Positions 58,398-64,000 of a DNA stretch of 64,000 bases are shown one piece after another. Origin of the DNA: Campylorhamphus procurvoides (Eukaryota > Chordata > Aves > Passeriformes > Dendrocolaptidae). Numbering within the stretch: position 1 is the first letter of the stretch; each line of letters begins with the position of its first letter. Location of the stretch: positions 371,285-435,284 of the forward strand of contig WBMV01006452.1 of assembly GCA_013396655.1 (NCBI GenBank). The letters run 5' to 3'. Made by a program: the position numbers and the translations under genes. The notes under the pieces are model-generated. The model was not told where the DNA came from and searched no databases. It worked only from the letters and a program-made list of their open reading frames with translations.

Positions 58398-59497
58398 TTA
58401 AGATTCCTGTTGGAACACACAGATTTGCTCCATTCCTTGTCCTGTCCCTCCTGTTCCTGTCACCCCCCAGGTGTGTGTGTGCCACGGTGTGATACTTCTT
58501 TGGTGCCTGCAGTTCCTGTGACACAATTCAGGATGGGATTCCATGTCTCTGGAGCAGGATACATCATAGCTCTCCATCATACTCTGTTTTGTTATTCTGC
58601 ACATGTTTTCAAATTGTTTGAATTTTAACTCTTTTCCTGTTTATTTAGTTGGTTTTCCTATGAGCCCTCTGAGTCTGGGAAGTGCCTGACAAATCCGTTG
58701 GTACAAAATAATTTGGATAAAAAGACTGGTTTTGTGTTGTGGAATGGTTTGTGCGTTGAAATTTTTATTTTTATTTCTTTTTTTTTTGGGTCAAGCTTGT
58801 GGTTTACTTAAAAGAGGTTGTTAAAGAGAATTCCATTGTGTTTCTCTAGTGAAGCATGGCTATCCAGTTGAATATGCTGCACAAGCACTGAATAGTGTGA
58901 CACTTAAGGAATGCTGGATTTATTTTTGGACATGTTTTTGTATTTCTTTATCGTGGCAGAGACTTTTTGGCAGGAGGGTGGCAGGGAACTGAAGTGTCCA
59001 GTTACGTGCTGTGGTTAACAGAGTTCCTGCAGTTCATTTCCTTGCCATTAGATTATTTTTCCTTTTTCTTTATTTTTTTCCCCCTTTTCTAAAAAAGATA
59101 GTGGCAGTTCATTGACTTGTCTGTTGTGGGCAGAATCCGAGTATTAGGTCAAATTAAAACCTGACATTCCCATATGCCTGTACTTTTGTAATTCCTTCCT
59201 CTGCTATAGAAAGTGAAATAGCTCTTTGCCTATTGCTGAAACCAAAGAAACAAAGCAAGAGACAATTTTTACTAGTTCATAACCAAGCAGTAAAGCTCAT
59301 TATTCCTGGAGTCCTCAGTGAAAACAAGGGAGCAAAGGAAAATAGGTGAGCCTTCCTCCCTCTTTTTTTGTCTCTTATTTAAGGAAATGGCAGGATCTCA
59401 GGAGAGCATCCCTAAGTAAGAGAGTGTAAGTGCCCAGAATGATGGTTACAAATAATTGTATACAACAGACAGACAAATTGTGCTGATTGTCTGTATT
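58398..59497. other. Non-coding, nothing specific
   Basis: Mixed sequence with T-rich runs near 58760-58790 and 59060-59090; AT-rich at 59100-59300. No gene or repeat was recognised. Confidence 0.55.
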
Positions 59498-59554
59498 AAA
59501 AAAAAAGGTAAAAAAAAAAAGGTGGGGAGGGAAAAAAAAGGGCAACAAAAAAAA
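59498..59554. repeat. A-rich, purine-only tract
   Basis: Several runs of 8-11 A's are separated by 'ggt', 'ggtggggaggg' and 'gggcaac'. It is low-complexity and marks the left edge of a more unique AT-rich block. Confidence 0.88.
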
Positions 59555-59560
59555 GCCTGG

Positions 59561-59960
59561 CCAAAAGACTCCAGTAAATCATGAAAGTGATCTCAAGTGA
59601 ACAGAGATGGATTTCTGGAATACGGTGTGCAATGAAACCACTGACCTCTTATACAAGGGTTCATGTCTTTTTCTACAGAAACAGATGGGTAATAGCATAA
59701 TGCTGAAATCATGCTCTACATAATATGGACCTAGTGATTGCAGACCTGATTGCTTGCCATATGGTTGCTGAAGGGTTGAAGAGAAAATGGGATGATATGC
59801 AAACCCTTAAAAGCAACATTTTTATTGAATGGCCATTACATTAAAACCCAAACTCTGCAAATGAAGGCAAGAACTGTGGTGAATAATGATGAAATAACAA
59901 AACAATAAAAGAAGGAACACAATGGCACGGATTTGTTTTCAATATGCAAAATAATACCCC
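59561..59960. other. Candidate conserved non-coding block
   Basis: Unique sequence with 'caagtgaacagagatgg', 'gctctacataatatgg', 'gattgcttgccatatgg' and 'gaatggccattacatt'. It follows an A-rich tract. No frame or repeat is visible. Confidence 0.35.
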
Positions 59961-60247
59961 TCATTTTTTTCCCGTGTCATTTTGCCTTGTGTTCGGTGGG
60001 AAGTTGGTGGGACGTTGCTGCCTGCAGGGCACAGATCCAGCATCGTGGAGCATTGCAGTGTTCTCTGGGTCAGGCAGGAAGGGAAAATAATCACTTGTCT
60101 CTGAGGAAAAGCTTCCAAGTTGAACGCTGGCTGGAATATGCAAGTTGCATAGACGAGCTGCGTTACTGGGAGCCTGGTGGAAACCCCTCACCAGACTTGC
60201 TTTTCCAAGACAGGCTTCTACAGCCCCTATTTCCTCTCTCTCTTCAG

Positions 60248-60294
60248 AAAATGCTGCTTTTGTCGGTGGTTTGTCTCTTCCTGGTCCGTGCCTG
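60248..60294 (+). other. Possible short leader exon (unverified)
   Basis: A strong acceptor ('cctctctctcttcag', AG at 60246-60247) precedes 47 nt that end at a good donor-like GTGAGC (60295-60300). After three A's an ATG at 60251 opens MLLLSVVCLFLVRA, a short hydrophobic stretch like a secretory signal peptide, and the last codon is split after two bases. A small exon carrying only a signal peptide is common in secreted-protein genes. However, no downstream exon was recognised and the frame also continues upstream, so chance is a serious alternative. Confidence 0.25.
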
Positions 60295-60300
60295 GTGAGC

Positions 60301-61940
60301 AGCCTGTTGTTTTTAGCTGGTATGTCTGTGTGAGCTGTGCAGTGTGGTTGGAGGAAGAGCACAGTGTCAAGTCCTCCCTCCCGATGTGCTCTTGTCTACA
60401 ACAGGTGAGATGTAACACTCAGCAGTGTGGCCACAACCTCATGGCCATCCCCACACCTGTGCTGGGGATGTGTGTCTGTGAAAGTGTGACATGACATGTC
60501 TTTGAAACACGAGACACACAAATAGAGGCTGAAAATCCTGGGTTTTTTGGCTTTTCTTTGACGGGCAGGCCCAGCGTGGCTTCTTTTTGAGGCACTAATG
60601 GCTCACTGCCTGTTACTGCTGTAGGGAGGGTACCTGGTGCTTGAAAGCCTAGAGAGTAAGAGAGTATTGAGTATGAGAGTGTGAAGGGAGAGAAGATGAG
60701 CCACGAGAAGCTGGCTGGGCTCTGCCTGCTCCAAGGCTGTCGTGGTGGCTGGGTGCTCAGTGCAGGGTGGACAGGAGTGGCTTCTCAGCCAGAGAGGAGC
60801 CTTGTGTTCTTACCTTTCCTTCCTTTGGAAAGGGGTGGCTGGGCAGGTACCAGCTCCTTTCAGCAGGTGCAGTGTTTGCTCCGTGTGGGGGCCCCCATGG
60901 CATCTCTGGGCACTTGTCCTCCCTATGCCAAAATGCTTCCAAGATCCAGGCGGGGTAATAAAGCCATCTCTGATTAATCACTACTAAATACAGACCTCCT
61001 GAGCTTGACAGGGTTGTCTGATGCATCCCATAAATCACAATTTGTTTGACTGCGAGAATGGGAAATATTTATTTGAACAATTATTTCCAAAGGGGAGCCT
61101 GCCACGTGCCTGCACCTCAGGCTCATCCTCAGGCTTTTCACGGGCTGCCCACCTCGCTTGTGTTTCATCCAGAGACCTAAAGGCATGTGACAAGCAGCAT
61201 GTCCCAGGATTTAAGACACTCTAAGTATGGCAAACCAGATTTTCCTGTGATGAGAAGAGATTTCCTGCAGCCCTTCAAATCGATTCTCATCCTCCCGGGC
61301 TCGTGGCACGCCGGCTGGGTGGCAGCAAGAAGTTTTGCATAACTTTTAAGAGCCCGTGCTGACCTACTTAACAGGCATCCACTGCTACATAATGTATTTA
61401 GGTCAAGTATTGTGTTTGAGCTTATCATCAATCTTGTAATAGTCCAGCTCACTGTGAGAGCCACAGGTACGTGATTGATGCAAACATTCCAGAGGGCAGA
61501 AAATACTCCTGTCATTTTCTTAAAGGGAGGCCTCTGGGCAGCCTGTTATTATTTGTTATTTTTATTGGAAAAGCAGCAAGGGCTGCCAATTGCCACCCCC
61601 CCACCCTGTGCTGGTGCCCCACTGGTGTTCTCCCTGCTTAAAAGGATGTCCAAAACCATTGTGACAAGTGATTTTAATTCTTTTAAATGGTTCATTTGGG
61701 CTGGACAGTGCACATGGCTGTTCAAAATCTGGGCTTTTACTGTGCTGAGATACTGATTGGATCCTAACTTCCAAAATAATACACCTGGCAGTTCTGTACT
61801 CAGTAGTTTTGCAGGATCAAAGTGCCTTTTTTCATTCTGTCCCCACCACAGTTGTAGTCTCATCCCACATTTTGGGCAGGCTGTTGAAGCCTGTGCTTTA
61901 ATAGAGTGGTGCCAGCACACTTAGTCACCCAGACAATGTT
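60301..61940. other. Non-coding downstream of the possible leader exon
   Basis: Searched for a matching downstream exon. Acceptor-like ends occur at about 60400 ('tctacaacag') and 60865 ('cctttcagcag'), but neither opens a recognisable protein segment. The remainder is ordinary unique sequence. Confidence 0.5.
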
Positions 61941-62340
61941 AGCAAGGTGCACCTTGGTTTGTGCAGTAAATTGTTGCAGAGTTCTCTGACATCTTAATGC
62001 TCTGACAGGATGTGAAAGACAATAATGCCACAGGAAAGATCAGAAAAAAGGGCCCTTTATAGCTATTGAATAATATATTAGCTTTTAACACTGTATATAT
62101 GAGCAAAATGGGATAAGGTATAAAATCAACAGAATAATTACTTATGCCAGACGTTATGTATTTTATCAGGGTGAGGTGTATTTTATCAGGATCAGAATTA
62201 TACGACCTCACACCGTAGTGAGAACTGGCTTGATTGGTATTTATTGCCTCCTTGAGCTGTAAATACCTGTGGCCCAGAGGAATCTGCCCCTGGGGCTGAT
62301 GGAACAATGGAATATGCACGGCAAAAAGTCCAATTTAAAC
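61941..62340. other. Candidate conserved non-coding block
   Basis: AT-rich unique sequence including 'gaataatatattagctttt', 'acactgtatatatgagc', the 14-bp direct repeat at 62157-62190 and 'gtatttattgcctccttg'. A 126-codon minus frame (61939-62319) across it is unrecognised. Confidence 0.3.
62157..62190. repeat. Two 14-bp direct repeats
   Basis: 'tgtattttatcagg' occurs at 62157-62170 and again at 62177-62190, separated by 'gtgagg'. It lies within an AT-rich, otherwise unique block. Confidence 0.85.
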
Positions 62341-63590
62341 ACGGATCCCCGAGTTTGGCAACTTGTCTCCCTCGTTTCCCTTTGAAATGCTGGGCAAAGT
62401 TTATCAGTCGTGTGGCAGATTGGGTTGTGCTGTCAGCTTCGGTATTCCAGACAGAACTTCCATGAGGTTAGCTGCTTCTGTATTGAAACACATTTGGAGA
62501 AATAAAAAGAATTGTACTAAATACCTTTCTCACAAAGGAAGAGCAGTCAGTCTTCAGTGTGAGCTCTGAAGGTCTTAAATTACACCTTCATGTTCCTTTA
62601 GAGTGGTTTGATTTGTGTTACAGCTGGGCCTTATTGCCAGAGTTTTGACTTATGGTATTTAATGATTGCTTTAAAATAGTTCTGGTGAAATAATAATAAT
62701 GATGATGAAAAAGTTGATAATCTTTAAGCTCAGTTTTTGCTGATACTCAGAATCATGTTTTGCATCTTCCTCCCATAAATTCTAAGATCTTCCCAAGTCA
62801 GAAAGGATTTCATTTCAGTCAGAAAGGATTTCATTTCAGTCAGAAAGGATTTCATTTCAGTCAGAAGTTGTGAGTTCTGTGCCTCGGGTTCACCGCTCGC
62901 AGCCTGAGAGTGAGTGGGCAGAGGTGAAATTCCTCCTGTCAAACACGGAGCCGATGGGGGGGAAACAGGGAGGCGGTTGTATGCAAAATAGAGACACTCA
63001 TTTATTTATACATGCAACAAGAGAGAACTTCTTACCCAGGGTGACAGAAATAAGCACAGCTCAAAGTGCTTTAGGAAGTGCACGCAGAATGAGTGTTGTC
63101 TTAGGTAAAGGCAGGAATTATGCAAGATGAGCAGGGGTTCTTTTTCGGAGCTCTAAATGCAAACAAATGGGCTGTTTGTTTTCAGGATGCAGTTATTGTT
63201 TCCCCAGCTGTTGCTGCAGCTCAGGGTTGGGTGTGTTGGGTACAACTTCACCTTCTCCTGCTGCTGAGGGTGGCTGAGCACACAGAATGTGGCCCTGGGT
63301 GTTCCAATTCCTGTGGCAGGTGCCTCTGGTTCCAGAGCCTGAGCAAAGAACTAGTGAGAGCATTCCCTAATGCAGGAGGTGCATGGAGGGGCTGTTCTAG
63401 GTTTTTGTTACAGCTTTTCCCTTTAAAATTCTTAGAAAGTAGGGAAGCTCCTTCTAATCTTTTAGCTGTCTTTTTTTCTTTTACATTTAACAGCTGAGCA
63501 GCACATCGATTGATCCCTTTCCCCAAACATTTTGAAGCACTTGAAACCACTTCTTGCCACGTTGTTTTTTATAGAGATTCACTAAATGAA
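62341..63590. other. Non-coding with the 21-bp tandem repeat
   Basis: Besides the tandem repeat, an acceptor-like 'tttttcttttacatttaacag' ends at 63493, but the following frame closes after about 13 codons. A 125-codon plus frame (63120-63497) overlaps a 100-codon minus frame; neither is recognised. Confidence 0.5.
62797..62866. repeat. 21-bp tandem repeat, 3.3 copies
   Basis: The unit 'gtcagaaaggatttcattt' plus 'ca' repeats perfectly at 62797-62817, 62818-62838 and 62839-62859, followed by a partial copy to 62866. The period is 21 bp, so a minus-strand frame stays open with a seven-residue repeat (TEMKSFL). Nothing outside the repeat supports coding. It may be length-polymorphic. Confidence 0.95.
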
Positions 63591-64000
63591 AAAGTGCTCC
63601 TTTTCCCTTGCAGGTATATGCATCATTTATAGTCTGGCTTCATTATATTCTGCACTGTATAAACTCCTGTAGGAGAGTGGTTATGTAATGCTCTTATGTC
63701 ATTACATTTACATGCATTAAATTCCTGGCAGAATCATATTCACTGTAACAAAAGGTTCATTAGCAGGACAAAAATGCTTAACTTGGGAAACTGCTGGAAG
63801 AAGTGAGACACATTTCCAGGCTGATATTGTTGATATGCAATTATATATTATGTACAGAGTTGATCTGGGATTAGCTAATCCCAAATGACAAGTATAAACG
63901 TGATAGAAGTTGTTCATTCAAATCTCTTTCTGTAGCCATAACTTTGAATAGGAGTTATTGTTAAATCTGGAGTGTGTGTAAGGGCCACTCAGTGCAGTTA
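63591..64000. other. Candidate conserved non-coding block at the right edge
   Basis: Unique AT-rich DNA with two symmetric elements: 'atgtaatg' and 'cattacat' (63683-63690 and 63700-63707) around a 9-nt spacer, and the 18-bp perfect palindrome at 63866-63883. It also has 'gcaggtatatgcatcattt' and 'acatgcattaaattcc'. The block continues beyond the window. Confidence 0.42.
63866..63883. promoter_or_regulatory. 18-bp palindrome of two inverted TAATCC sites
   Basis: 'tgggattagctaatccca' equals its own reverse complement. Each half contains GGATTA/TAATCC, the recognition word of K50-type homeodomains (OTX, CRX, PITX, GSC, SIX-like), back-to-back with a 2-bp GC centre. This is what is seen; binding is inference. 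Confidence 0.5.

Noticed and set aside
62730..62942. Minus frame with TEMKSFL repeats as a repeat protein
   Set aside because: Open only because a 21-bp tandem repeat happens to lack stops; nothing outside the repeat is protein-like.
63465..63535. Splice acceptor at 63491-63493
   Set aside because: Frame after the AG closes in about 13 codons and no donor is evident.
1..64000. CRISPR arrays, operons, phage or plasmid systems
   Set aside because: No spaced direct repeats, ribosome-binding sites, gene-dense strands or bacterial proteins; the sequence is clearly vertebrate-like.

Overview
The window looks like nuclear DNA from a bird, probably a gene-poor intergenic block or a very large intron. 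The best evidence is five short 5'-truncated fragments related to the CR1 LINE 3' end, the dominant avian retrotransposon. The clearest is at 37321-37577, with others near 20.5, 30.6, 31.0 and (weakly) 34.8 kb. Otherwise interspersed repeats are sparse, microsatellites are short, and the sequence is moderately AT-rich with low CpG. All of this fits an avian genome. The species and locus cannot be named from the sequence alone.

I found no protein-coding gene I can defend. Open frames reach about 200 codons at most. They overlap on several frames and both strands, match no family I recognise, and are about what chance gives in 64 kb. No tRNA, rRNA, recognised microRNA, CRISPR, operon or prokaryotic system is visible. 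Three short segments look exon-like on splice signals: 3700-3839, a possible terminal exon at 56050-56124, and a 47-nt segment at 60248-60294 that would encode a start and a hydrophobic leader. All three are hypotheses.

The layout alternates between two textures. The first is AT-rich, low-repeat, motif-dense blocks with homeodomain (TAATTA), POU-like, AP-1/MAF-like and CCAAT sites and short palindromes. They lie near 2.0-3.0, 6.1-6.5, 10.8-11.0, 13.1-13.8, 15.8-16.4, 17.7-18.0, 25.5-25.9, 26.8-27.8, 31.4-32.4, 41.9-42.0, 44.6-44.8, 49.8-50.5, 52.1-53.0, 56.8-57.7, 59.6-60.0, 61.9-62.3 and 63.6-64.0 kb. I infer these are candidate conserved non-coding elements (enhancers), as in the gene deserts around vertebrate developmental regulators. 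The second texture is more GC-rich, degenerate filler with CR1 fragments, G-quadruplex-type G runs, poly-T/A tracts and small tandem duplications.

The features most worth follow-up are: a minus-strand reading frame of about 187 codons broken by one stop and carrying a frame-preserving 27-bp minisatellite (57837-58397); a three-armed foldback at 4978-5095; an 18-bp perfect palindrome made of two inverted GGATTA/TAATCC sites at 63866-63883; a 10-bp perfect-stem hairpin beside an AP-1 site at 36127-36159; and the possible leader exon at 60248-60294.
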